From the NCBI RefSeq assembly GCF_029626265.1, contig NZ_JARUBN010000001.1, positions 4,777,001-4,841,000 of the forward strand: a stretch of DNA of 64,000 nucleotides. The letters run 5' to 3'. Numbering within the stretch: position 1 is the stretch's first letter; every line of letters starts with the position of its first letter. This document shows, piece by piece, positions 8,647 through 18,385 of this stretch. The notes under the pieces were generated by a model. It had not been told where the DNA came from. It worked only from the letters and a program-made list of their open reading frames with translations, and did not search any database. The DNA is from Micromonospora sp. WMMD1102 (GTDB lineage: Bacteria > Actinomycetota > Actinomycetes > Mycobacteriales > Micromonosporaceae). The position numbers and the translations under genes are program-made.

Positions 8647-9561
8647 CTATTTCAACTGGCCGGCCGTCAGCCCGGACTGGATCTGGCGCTGGAACAGCAC
8701 GTAGACCGCCAGCACCGGCAGCATCCCGAGGGTCAGCCCGGCGAACAGCCCGCTGAAGTCGCCCTGGTAGCCCTGGCTGACCGCCAGCGCCGCCAGCCCC
8801 TGCGCGAGTACCCATTTCGACTCGTCGCCCTGCATCAGCACCTGCGGCAGGATGAACTGGTTCCACTGGCTGAGGAAGTTGAAAATGCCGACGCTGACCA
8901 GGCCCGGCTTGGCCATCGGCAGCATCACCCGGAAGAAGAGCCGGAAGTGGCCGCAGCCGTCGATGAGCGCGGCCTCGGCGACCGAGGTCGGCAGGGTCCG
9001 GAAGAACGCGGAGAGGAAGAAGACCGTGAACGGCAGCGAGTAGGCGGCGTAGACCAGGATCAGCCCGGTCCAGGAGTTGAAGAGCCCGACGTTGCGGACC
9101 ACGAAGAAGAGCGGCACCAGGGCGAGGAAGACCGGGAACATCATGCCGCCGACGAACAGGTAGTAGAAGAACTGCCGGGACCGGAACTCGAAGCGGGCGA
9201 AGACGTACGCGGCGGCGGCGCCGAAGACCATCGTCACGGTCAGCGAACCGGCCACCACGATCCCGCTGTTCAGGAAGTACCGGCCGATCTGCGCCTCGGT
9301 CCAGGCCCGCGCCCAGTTCTCGAAGCGCAGCGCGCCGGGCAGTCCCCACGGCTCGGCGAGGATCTCGCCGTCGCTCTTGAAGGAGCTGACCACGACCCAG
9401 AGCAGCGGCAGGGTGGTCAGCAGCGCCCAGATCAGCAGGAAGCCGTGCGAGAAGACGTTGACCACGCCCCACTCGCGGCGGGGTGCCCGGTCGCCGGTGC
9501 CGGACCGGCCGTCGGCGTCGACGGCGGGCGGGGCCGACGCGGGGGTGTCGACGGTCGTCAC
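8647..9561 (-). CDS. Carbohydrate ABC transporter permease (NgcG-like), second set
   Basis: A 304-residue permease of six transmembrane segments, paralogous to the protein at 1410-2339 (shared EAA loop SVAEAALIDGCGHFRLFF with MPMAKPGL, and the C-terminus FQRQIQSGLTAG). The GTG start at 9561 overlaps the upstream permease stop by 4 bp (GTGA), indicating translational coupling. The frame stays open upstream of this start through the neighbouring gene, which is a high-GC artefact. It is the last gene of the second transporter operon. Confidence 0.9.
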   Translation of the reverse strand: MTTVDTPASAPPAVDADGRSGTGDRAPRREWGVVNVFSHGFLLIWALLTTLPLLWVVVSSFKSDGEILAEPWGLPGALRFENWARAWTEAQIGRYFLNSGIVVAGSLTVTMVFGAAAAYVFARFEFRSRQFFYYLFVGGMMFPVFLALVPLFFVVRNVGLFNSWTGLILVYAAYSLPFTVFFLSAFFRTLPTSVAEAALIDGCGHFRLFFRVMLPMAKPGLVSVGIFNFLSQWNQFILPQVLMQGDESKWVLAQGLAALAVSQGYQGDFSGLFAGLTLGMLPVLAVYVLFQRQIQSGLTAGQLK

Positions 9562-10466
9562 GAGTACTCGATTCGGTCCCGGCGGCTGACGCGCAGCGCC
9601 AGTACCGCCACCGACAGGGTCAGGAAGAACATCACCACGCCGATCGCGGAGGCGTACCCGAACTTGGTCTCGGTGCCGAACGCGGTGTTGTACATCCGCA
9701 GGCCGATCACGTCGGAGGAGTGGTTCGGGCCGCCGTCGGTCATCTGCTGGATCAGGATGAAGCCGTCCAGCGCGGCGATGGCCAGGTAGATCCAGGCGAC
9801 CTGCACGGTGTCCCAGAGCAGCGGGATGGTGATCCGGCGCAGCGTGGTGAACCGGGAGGCGCCGTCGAGCATCACCGCCTCGTAGATGTCCTTCGGGATG
9901 GCCTGCATCGCCGCGCCGAAGAGCACCACGTAGAAGCCGACGTTGGCCCAGACCATCACGACGAGCACCGCCCAGAAGGCGGTACGCGGGTCGCCGAGCC
10001 AGGCCGGCGTGGGCAGCCCGACCGCGCGCAGCGTGGCGTTCAGCAGCCCGTTGTTCGGGTGGTACACCTCCTTCCAGAGCAGTGCGATGATCACCACCGA
10101 GAGCACCTGCGGGAAGAAGTAGATGAGCTTGTAGGCGCCGGAGCCGCGTACCCCGACCACCCCGGCGGTGCCGCGGCGGCCGCCCATGTTGAGCATGCTG
10201 GCGAAGAAGAGCCCGAGCGCGATGGTGAGCACCGGCAACAGCAACAGCAGGATCGCGTTGTTCTGCACCGCGTTCCACAGCGCGCCGTCGCGCAGCAGGT
10301 TGCCGAAGTTCTCCAACCCGACATAGTCGGCGCTGGCCGAGTAGCCCAGCCAGTTGGTGGTGGAGATCTGGAACGCCTGGAGGTACGGCGAGAGCACGAA
10401 GAAGCCGTACAGCAGCAGCGGCGGCACCAGGAAGGTGATGATCAGCGGGTACTTGCCATGTTTCAC
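9558..10466 (-). CDS. Sugar ABC transporter permease (NgcF-like), second set
   Basis: A 302-residue polytopic permease paralogous to the one at 2341-3249. The EAA motif is IPKDIYEAVMLDGASRFTTLR. The start is the GTG at 10466, with AGGAAG 8 nt upstream and an N-terminus KHGKYPL equivalent to its paralog. It follows the substrate-binding gene by 100 bp and overlaps the next permease by 4 bp. Together the two permeases form the channel of a second amino-sugar-type importer lacking its own ATPase gene. Confidence 0.9.
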   Translation of the reverse strand: MKHGKYPLIITFLVPPLLLYGFFVLSPYLQAFQISTTNWLGYSASADYVGLENFGNLLRDGALWNAVQNNAILLLLLPVLTIALGLFFASMLNMGGRRGTAGVVGVRGSGAYKLIYFFPQVLSVVIIALLWKEVYHPNNGLLNATLRAVGLPTPAWLGDPRTAFWAVLVVMVWANVGFYVVLFGAAMQAIPKDIYEAVMLDGASRFTTLRRITIPLLWDTVQVAWIYLAIAALDGFILIQQMTDGGPNHSSDVIGLRMYNTAFGTETKFGYASAIGVVMFFLTLSVAVLALRVSRRDRIEYS

Positions 10467-10566
10467 GGAACCGACTTCCTGCCCACTCCACGCGGGAAGA
10501 CTCGTCCCCGCGACAACGCGCCACCGGGCCGGCCGGTGCCGGCCGGCCCCGCAGCGTAACCCGGCT

Positions 10567-11979
10567 CTACTGGCGCTTGTACTTCTTGATGCTGCTGTCG
10601 GCGGCGATCTGGTCGGCGCCGCGCTGGCACTGGTCCAGGAACTCCGCCGGGGTGGCCCGGCCGCCGAAGAACTCGCCGCAGGCCGCGTCGACCAGCTCCC
10701 GTTCCAGCTTGCGGTAGAAGTTGTTGTAGACCCAGTTGAAGCCGTTGGCACCGGAGGCGTCCAGCGCCTTGACCACGGTGTTCAGCCCGAACGGCAGGTC
10801 GACGCCCTCGGTGGCGCCGGCCACCACGGTCAGGCTGGAGACCTTCCGGGTGAAGTCCTGGGCGCCCTTGAGCGAGAGCATGGTGCGCAGGTACTCCAGC
10901 CCGCCGGCCCGGTTCTTGGCCTTGGCCGGCACCATGAACGGCTCACCGGCGGTGCCGCGCATCGCCTCGAACGGCAGCTTGTCGCCGGTGCCGAGGCTCG
11001 GGGTCGGCGCGACGGACATGTTGAAGCCGGCCGGGGTCACCTTGGCCTGCTCGCTCTCCAGCCAGGAGCCGCAGGAGATGAAGGCGGCCTTGCCCCGGCA
11101 CCACTCGGTCTGCGACTGGACGTGGTCGAGGCCGGGGCTGCCGGGCAGGATGAAGCCGTCCTTGACGATCTGGTACCAGGCGTCCGCCGCCGCCTTCATC
11201 GCATCGGACTTCCAGGCGTTCGGCTCCAGGTTGTCGATCGCCTTCGCCACGTCCGGGCCGCCGAACTTGATCGCCGTCGAGATCACCGGCCAGCTCATGT
11301 AGCGGGGGTGCTTGCCGGCGTACGTCCAGGGGGCGATGCCGGCGGCCTTGATCTGCCGGCAGAGCGCGATGTGGTCGTCCCAGGTCTTCGGGTACTGCCA
11401 GCCGCGGTCGGCGAAGAGCTTCGTCGAGTACCAGATGCCGTAGGCGGTGTACGTGTAGTTGAGCACCAGGAACCTGCCGTCGTACGACCCGACGTCGAGC
11501 ACGCCGGGCAGCAGGGTGTCCCGGACCTTCTTGCCGGCGATGTCGAGGCTCGGCGCGTCGAGCAGTTCGCCGAGGTCGGCCAGGGCGTCCTGGGAGACCA
11601 GGCCGTTGAAGTCGATCTGGCCTTTGCCGGAGTTGTTCACCACGTCGGGCGGGGTGCCGTCGACGAACCGGGGTTGCAGAGTCTTGTTGATCTCCTGCGT
11701 GGCGGAGTGCTTGATCGTCGCCTGCGGATATTTCGCGGTGTACATCGCCTGGTGGGCTTTGGCATACTCCTCACCAAAACCACCGTTGAAGATGACCACC
11801 TCGAGCGGCGCGTCCTCCTTGACGCCGAGTGGGTTCTGCTCACTCTTCGTGCCTTCGAGCGACTCGCCGCCGCCGTCCTCGTCGCCGCCGCCGAGGGCGC
11901 AACCGGTCAGCAGGCCGGTGGCGGGGACGGCCAGCAGCCCGGCCGCGGCGGTACGGCGGAGGATGTCACGCCTCTTCAT
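10567..11979 (-). CDS. NgcE-like sugar-binding lipoprotein, second set
   Basis: A 470-residue extracellular solute-binding protein. The N-terminus MKRRDILRRTAAAGLL with the lipobox LLTGC marks it as a lipoprotein, possibly Tat-exported (RRDILRR). The mature start NPLGVKEDAPLEVVIFNGGFGEEYA is nearly the same as in the NgcE protein at 3269-4771, and both share LQPRF, VVNNSG and NLEPNAWKSDA-like blocks, so they are clear paralogs. GAGGAG lies 6 nt before the ATG. The substrate may be a related chitooligosaccharide; specificity cannot be read from sequence. Confidence 0.88.
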   Translation of the reverse strand: MKRRDILRRTAAAGLLAVPATGLLTGCALGGGDEDGGGESLEGTKSEQNPLGVKEDAPLEVVIFNGGFGEEYAKAHQAMYTAKYPQATIKHSATQEINKTLQPRFVDGTPPDVVNNSGKGQIDFNGLVSQDALADLGELLDAPSLDIAGKKVRDTLLPGVLDVGSYDGRFLVLNYTYTAYGIWYSTKLFADRGWQYPKTWDDHIALCRQIKAAGIAPWTYAGKHPRYMSWPVISTAIKFGGPDVAKAIDNLEPNAWKSDAMKAAADAWYQIVKDGFILPGSPGLDHVQSQTEWCRGKAAFISCGSWLESEQAKVTPAGFNMSVAPTPSLGTGDKLPFEAMRGTAGEPFMVPAKAKNRAGGLEYLRTMLSLKGAQDFTRKVSSLTVVAGATEGVDLPFGLNTVVKALDASGANGFNWVYNNFYRKLERELVDAACGEFFGGRATPAEFLDQCQRGADQIAADSSIKKYKRQ

Positions 11980-12099
11980 AGCTTCTCCTCGGATCCGGCC
12001 CGCTGGTGCGGGGTGGTGCGGTTTCGCAGGTGGCAGCCCTGGGCGGGCAGGTGCTGGTGCTCAGCGGGCACCGGTAGGTGGTGCTTGTCTTCAATTCAC

Positions 12100-12123
12100 G
12101 GAAAGTTACCGAAGGATTCTTAC
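12100..12123. promoter_or_regulatory. Candidate RpiR-type site upstream of the second transporter operon
   Basis: An AT-rich patch about 120 bp before the second ngcE-like gene reads GGAAAGTTACC then GAAGGATTCTTAC. These resemble the half-sites GGAAGTTAAC and GTTCTTACTAAC at the RpiR-kinase promoter. Co-regulation by the same repressor is an inference. Confidence 0.35.
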
Positions 12124-12235
12124 GGAAGAGGATGCCGGCAGCAAGCCCCGGCGGCCGAACCGTTACGGACCGGCAATCGACCCCGGCTTGTCGCATACTC
12201 CACCAGCCGGTCCGGGTAGTCGATAGCCTGGCCAC

Positions 12236-13588
12236 ATGCGCCGCCTGCGGGAGATCGCCGGCCGTACGCCCGCCCGGCGGGAGCGCTACGTCGACCTGCT
12301 CCGCGCGGTGGCGATCGTCCTGGTCGTGTACGGGCACTGGCTGATCGCCGTCCTCGAACCCGACGACACGGGCCGGCTGCGTGGCCACAACGCCCTGGAG
12401 GAGATCGGCTGGGGCCGCCCCGGCACCTGGTTCTTCCAGGTCCTGCCGCTGTTCTTCCTGGTCGGCGGCTACGCCAACGCCGCCTCGCTGACCGGTCACC
12501 GGGGTCGCGGCGGCGACGCCGGCAGCTGGCTGGCCGACCGCAGCGGGCGGCTGGTCCGGCCCACCACCGTGCTGCTGGTGCTGCTCGTCCTCGCCGCCCT
12601 GACCGCCCGGCTGCTCGGCGCCGACCCGCAACAGGTCCGCGAGGTCGTCTGGTACGCCACGGTGCCGCTCTGGTTCCTCTCCGCCTACCTCTGCGTGGTG
12701 CTGCTGGCCCCGGTCACGTACGCCCTGCACCAGCGGTACGGCCTGGCCGTGCCGGTGGTGCTGCTCGGGCTGCTCACCCTGGGCGACCTGGCCCGGCTGC
12801 TCGGCGAGCCCCGGCTCGGGTACGGCAACTTCCTCTTCGGCTGGCTCGCCATGCACCAGGTCGGGTACGCCTGGCGGACCGGCGCCCTGCCGATGCGTCC
12901 CCGGGTCGGCTGGCCACTGCTGGTGGTCGGGCTGACCGCGCTGCTGCTGCTCACCACCGTCGGCCCGTACCCGAGTAGCATGATCAACCAGCCGGGCCAG
13001 CGGATCCAGAACATGTCCCCGCCCAGCCTGGCCCTGCTCGCGCTGGCCACCGCACAACTCGGACTGATCATGCTGCTCCGCGCCCCGGCCGAACGCTGGC
13101 TGCACCGCAGGCGCCCCTGGATGCTGGTGGTCGCGGTCAACTCGGTGGTGCTCACCGTCTTCCTCTGGCACCTCACCGGCGTGATCCTGCTGGCCGGCGC
13201 CCTGGACGCGCTCGGTGTGCTGCCCAGCCCACCGGTCGGCTCCGCCGCCTGGTGGCTCTGGCGGATCCCCTGGCTGCTGATGCTGACCGTGGTACTCGCC
13301 GGCCTGGTCGCCGTCTTCGGCCGGATCGAGCTGCGCGGCTCCCGCCGCCCCGCCACCCGGCCCCGGGCGCTGCCGGCCACGCTCTGCCGAACCCTCACCC
13401 GCCCGCGACCCCGACTGCTGCTCGTCGGGCTCGGCTTCGCCGCGACCGTGGCCGGGCTCTTCGCCAACAGCGTCGCCCCGAAGAGCGGCGAATACCTGCT
13501 CGGGCTGCCCGTCGGCGCGCTGCTGGCGTACCTCGGCGGCGCGGGCCTGCTCCGGCTGCTCCGTTCGGTGCCGACCGGCGAAGAGTGA
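12236..13588 (+). CDS. Acyltransferase 3 family membrane protein
   Basis: A 450-residue protein with about ten transmembrane segments. The family signature is at the N-terminus: RYVDLLRAVAIVLVVYGHW, followed by FFQVLPLFFLVGGYANA. Such proteins transfer acyl groups from the cytoplasm to envelope sugars or lipids. The conserved His after the first helix is present. It is divergent from the second transporter operon; a second family member occurs at 36249-37481. Its acceptor is unknown. No strong ribosome-binding site precedes the ATG, so a leaderless transcript is possible. Confidence 0.85.
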   Translation: MRRLREIAGRTPARRERYVDLLRAVAIVLVVYGHWLIAVLEPDDTGRLRGHNALEEIGWGRPGTWFFQVLPLFFLVGGYANAASLTGHRGRGGDAGSWLADRSGRLVRPTTVLLVLLVLAALTARLLGADPQQVREVVWYATVPLWFLSAYLCVVLLAPVTYALHQRYGLAVPVVLLGLLTLGDLARLLGEPRLGYGNFLFGWLAMHQVGYAWRTGALPMRPRVGWPLLVVGLTALLLLTTVGPYPSSMINQPGQRIQNMSPPSLALLALATAQLGLIMLLRAPAERWLHRRRPWMLVVAVNSVVLTVFLWHLTGVILLAGALDALGVLPSPPVGSAAWWLWRIPWLLMLTVVLAGLVAVFGRIELRGSRRPATRPRALPATLCRTLTRPRPRLLLVGLGFAATVAGLFANSVAPKSGEYLLGLPVGALLAYLGGAGLLRLLRSVPTGEE

Positions 13589-13660
13589 GAAAGAGCCCCT
13601 TCCGCCGCCGAGGCGCGGAGATCGCCCGGGGTGTCGACCAGGGGTTGATTACTATTGCGT

Positions 13661-15010
13661 GTGCCCAACGGACAGCTCCGGCGGATGGCCGCCTTCTCCT
13701 TCCCGGCCCGCTCCTTCGACCCGGCGACCGGGGAGGCCGCCCTCGAGTACGCGCTGACCGGCCCGGACGGCGAGCTGCGGTTCACCGAGCGGATCACCTT
13801 CCCCCGGCCCGAGACGCCGCCGTCGGCGGAGACGCTGGCCACCTTCGGCCGGGTGCTGGAGCTGCTGCACCTGGTCGCCGGGGTGAGCTACTACAAGGCC
13901 GCCGCACCGCCCCGGCTGGTCCTGCCGGCGCCGCTGGGCGCCGACGCCGTCGCGCTGGTCACCGCCGTCTACACCGCCGGCCTCGCCGAGTACGCCTACC
14001 GCAACGACCTGCCGCACGTGCTGGAACTGACCCCCGAACTGCCGCCGGGGAAGGTCGAGCCGCCGGCCGAGTGGGACAACTCGGACCGCCGGCCGCTCAG
14101 CACCGTCGGCGGCGGCAAGGACTCCATCGTCAGCCTGGAGGCGCTGCGCCGGGCCGGCTTCGACCCGGTGCCGTTCTCGGTCAACCCGAACCACATCATC
14201 GTCAGCGTCGACGAGGCGTCCGGGCTGACCCCGCTGGCCGCCCGGCGCCGGCTCGACCCGGCGTTGATCGCCCTGAACGCCGCCGGGGCGCGCAACGGGC
14301 ACATCCCGGTCACCGCGATCAACTCGCTGATCGCGGTCGGCACCGCCGTGCTGCACGGGCTCGGCCCGGTGGTGATGTCGAACGAGCGCTCCGCCTCCGA
14401 CCCGAACCTGGTCTGGCACGGCGTCGAGGTCAACCACCAGTGGTCCAAGGGGGTCGAGGCGGAGGGGCTGCTCCGGGCGGCGCTGGCCGGGCACGCCGGG
14501 CTGGTCGAGCCGTACTTCTCGCTGCTGCGGCAACTCTCCGAGCTGCACATCGCCCGGCTCTTCGCCGGATTCGACCGGTATGACGACGTGGTGACGAGCT
14601 GCAACGCCGCGTTCAAGCTGAGTGACCCGAGCGACAGGTGGTGCGCGAACTGCCCCAAGTGCCGGTTCATCTTCCTGGCCCTGGCCCCGTTCATGCCCCG
14701 GGCCCGACTGGTGCGGATCTTCGGCGCCGACCTGCTGGCCGACCCGGCCCAGGCACCCGGCTACCTCGAACTGCTCGGCATCTCGGCGCACAAGCCGTTC
14801 GAGTGCGTCGGCGAGGTCGAGGAGTCGGTGGTGGCGCTCGGCCTGGTCGCCGAGCACCCGGACTGGCGGGACGCGGCAGTGCTCCGTACCCTGCTCGACG
14901 CCATTCCGGCCGAAGCCTGGACCGCGGCGAACGCCACCGACGTCTTCACCCCGGCCGGCCCGCACTTCGTCCCACCGGCGTACGCCAAGGCACTCACCGC
15001 GATCTCCTGA
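13661..15010 (+). CDS. murL: UDP-N-acetyl-alpha-D-muramoyl-L-alanyl-L-glutamate epimerase (MurL)
   Basis: About 449 residues. I recognise the MurL family: a PP-loop-like GGGKDS (STVGGGKDSIVSL), then IPVTAINSL, VVMSNERSASDPN and EVNHQWSKG, a WCANCPKCRFIFLAL motif with paired cysteines, and the late block HKPFECVGEVEE. MurL epimerises the terminal L-Glu of UDP-MurNAc-L-Ala-L-Glu to D-Glu using ATP, so with MurD2 it provides a route to D-Glu in peptidoglycan that bypasses glutamate racemase. The start is uncertain: GTG 13661, TTG 13655, or the ATG at 13685, which best matches family N-termini (MAAFSFPARSFD). It stands alone, ahead of an intergenic palindrome. Confidence 0.85.
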   Translation: MPNGQLRRMAAFSFPARSFDPATGEAALEYALTGPDGELRFTERITFPRPETPPSAETLATFGRVLELLHLVAGVSYYKAAAPPRLVLPAPLGADAVALVTAVYTAGLAEYAYRNDLPHVLELTPELPPGKVEPPAEWDNSDRRPLSTVGGGKDSIVSLEALRRAGFDPVPFSVNPNHIIVSVDEASGLTPLAARRRLDPALIALNAAGARNGHIPVTAINSLIAVGTAVLHGLGPVVMSNERSASDPNLVWHGVEVNHQWSKGVEAEGLLRAALAGHAGLVEPYFSLLRQLSELHIARLFAGFDRYDDVVTSCNAAFKLSDPSDRWCANCPKCRFIFLALAPFMPRARLVRIFGADLLADPAQAPGYLELLGISAHKPFECVGEVEESVVALGLVAEHPDWRDAAVLRTLLDAIPAEAWTAANATDVFTPAGPHFVPPAYAKALTAIS

Positions 15011-15043
15011 CCGGAGCCCCCGCCGGCCGGGGTCTCTCCGGTG

Positions 15044-15095
15044 CAAGGAAGGGCCCCCGCTACAACAGAAAACGATAATGGGGGGCCCTTCCTTG
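15044..15095. repeat. Intergenic AAGGAAGGGCCC-type palindromic repeat, copy 2
   Basis: A perfect 15-bp inverted repeat, CAAGGAAGGGCCCCC at 15044-15058 and its complement at 15081-15095, around a 22-nt spacer. The left arm is identical to copy 1 at 4854. It lies between the convergent murL and pucR-type genes and may serve as a two-way terminator. Confidence 0.85.
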
Positions 15096-15096
15096 G

Positions 15097-16785
15097 TCAG
15101 CCGTCCCGGACGGCGTCCAGGGCGAGCAGGGCGACGTGCAGCGACAGGCAGTCGTCCACCGAGTCCAGGTCGACCCGGAGGATCCGGGAGATCCGGGCCA
15201 GCCGCTCGTAGAAGGCCGGCCGGGACAGGTGCGCCGCCGTGGCCGCCGCCGACTTGTTCCGGCCGCTCTCCAGGTAGCCGCGCAGCGTGCCGAGCAACTG
15301 CTCGCGCGGGTGCTCGGCGTCGTGGGCCAGCAGTGGGCCGAGTTCGCGTTCCACGAAGGTCTGCAACCTCGGCTCGTCCCGGAGCAGGTGCAGCAGCCCG
15401 GCCAGCCCGACCTGGGGCAGCCGGAACACCGGCAGGTCCCGTCGACCCCGGCGGGCGGCGTCGGCCACCTGCCGGGCCTCGGTCAGCGAGCGGCGTGCCT
15501 CGGCCACGGTGCCGACGCCCGAACCGGCCGCCACGATCACCGCACCCGGCCCGGCGTACGGTCGGGTGGGGGTCGGGGCGACGTCCAGGCGTACCCGGTG
15601 AAGGGCCGCCGCGAAGGCGGCCAGCGCGGTCTCCTCCTCCCCGGCGTCCCGCAGCGCCAGCACCGCACCGACCGCCTGGTCGTCCAGGGTGCTGGCCAGC
15701 CCGCTCAGCTCGGCGTCCCGCAGCGCCTGGCCGACCGCCTCGGCCAGGTCCCGCAGCCGGGCCTGGCCGGCCGGTGAACTGCCGGCCGCCGGGCCCGCCG
15801 CGTCGTCGGCGCGATACCGGACCACCACCCCGACCAGGTGCCGGCGATCCAGCGGTACGCCGAGGGCGCGGGCCCGCAGCGCCACCTCGTCGACCGGCCG
15901 GGTGTGGTCGAGCAGCGCGGTGAGCAGGGTGCGGTGGATCTGCCGCTCCAGCCCTTCGGCGTCCCGCCGGATCAGCCGGCCCAGCGCCAGGGTGGAGGCG
16001 GCCCGTTCGACCAGGATCGTCAACCGGGTCGGCGGCGTCGACCGGGCCGGCAGTTCGCCGCTCGGCCAGCGCAGCAGCAGCCGCCCCCAGTCCTGTCCCC
16101 GGGCGCCGACAGTGGTGTAGAGCCAGCCGGCGTCCGGGTCGTAGCCGGTCCGGCCGGTCGGGCGGATCCGCCGGGAGTGCTGCTCCCAGCCGCGCAACAG
16201 CAGCTCGGCGCTCTCCCCCGCCGGGTCGTACGCGAGCACCTGCCGGGAGAGGTTTTCCAGGACCACCGGGCAGCCGGCCAGCAGCGCGGCCTGCCGGACC
16301 ACCTCGGCCGGCTCGGCACCCTCGACGGAGAGTTCGGTGAAGCGCTGGTGGATCTCCTCGGTCGCCCGCAGCTCGGTCAGCTGCGCGTCGACGATCAGCG
16401 CATGCACCGCCTCGGTGATCCGGACGAACGGCGTGACCCGGCACAGTTCGACGAGCGGCAGGTTCCGCTGCTCGGCCGCCGCGACCATCGCCCGGGGTAC
16501 CGCCGCCGGATAGCGCCGGCCCAGCTCGACCAGGAGCCCGGAGACCCCGACGTCGGCCAGCTCGCCGATGAAGGCGCGCAGCCCGGCGTCGTCGCCGGGC
16601 AGGCCGATGCCGGTGGTGAGGACCAGTTCGCCGCCGCTGAGCAGGGCGGCGATGTCCGGCACCTCGGCGGCGTGCACCCAGCGGACGAGCCGGTCGAGCC
16701 CGGCCGCACCGGCGACCATCCGAGGGCCGCCGTGCCGGACCGAATCGAGGGCCAGCACCTCGCGCACGGTGGGGAACACGCGCAC
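15097..16785 (-). CDS. PucR family transcriptional regulator
   Basis: A 562-residue regulator. An N-terminal PucR domain (TVREVLALDSVRHGG, LSGGELVLTTGIGLP, LVELGRRYP) is followed by a GGDEF-like central region and a C-terminal PucR-type helix-turn-helix (LLGTLRGYLESGRNKSAAATAAHLSRPAFYERLARI). These proteins usually activate purine, amino-acid or other nitrogen catabolism genes in response to a metabolite. I chose GTG 16785 because the conserved domain starts there; the frame stays open to 16860, but that stretch is a tandem repeat and is probably upstream DNA. It is preceded on the same strand by argG, 97 bp away. The target genes are not identifiable here. Confidence 0.88.
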   Translation of the reverse strand: MRVFPTVREVLALDSVRHGGPRMVAGAAGLDRLVRWVHAAEVPDIAALLSGGELVLTTGIGLPGDDAGLRAFIGELADVGVSGLLVELGRRYPAAVPRAMVAAAEQRNLPLVELCRVTPFVRITEAVHALIVDAQLTELRATEEIHQRFTELSVEGAEPAEVVRQAALLAGCPVVLENLSRQVLAYDPAGESAELLLRGWEQHSRRIRPTGRTGYDPDAGWLYTTVGARGQDWGRLLLRWPSGELPARSTPPTRLTILVERAASTLALGRLIRRDAEGLERQIHRTLLTALLDHTRPVDEVALRARALGVPLDRRHLVGVVVRYRADDAAGPAAGSSPAGQARLRDLAEAVGQALRDAELSGLASTLDDQAVGAVLALRDAGEEETALAAFAAALHRVRLDVAPTPTRPYAGPGAVIVAAGSGVGTVAEARRSLTEARQVADAARRGRRDLPVFRLPQVGLAGLLHLLRDEPRLQTFVERELGPLLAHDAEHPREQLLGTLRGYLESGRNKSAAATAAHLSRPAFYERLARISRILRVDLDSVDDCLSLHVALLALDAVRDG

Positions 16786-16800
16786 GACGCTACCGCCACG

Positions 16801-16853
16801 GAGGGAACCGGCTGGCACGGAGGGAACCGGCTGGCACGGAGGGAACCGGCCGG
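16801..16853. repeat. 19-bp tandem repeat upstream of the pucR-type gene
   Basis: Two exact copies of GAGGGAACCGGCTGGCACG (16801-16819, 16820-16838) and a partial, diverged third (16839-16853). It lies between argG and the regulator start, where it could alter leader length or binding sites. Confidence 0.85.
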
Positions 16854-16882
16854 GACCCACGCGGGGAGCGTCAGGCTTCCGG

Positions 16883-18346
<1,464 letters not shown>

Positions 18347-18385
18347 TCATTAGGTCGCATGGCCATGCAAGCAGCCGCGCGGGCC

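Noticed and set aside
8647..10524. A single 625-residue frame covering both permeases of the second transporter
   Set aside because: The upstream part is the other permease gene read out of frame; the true second permease starts at GTG 9561, coupled to the first.
13652..16444. Long 930-residue leftward frame over murL and pucR
   Set aside because: It is Arg/Gly/Pro-rich shadow translation with no recognisable domain, overlapping two clear genes.
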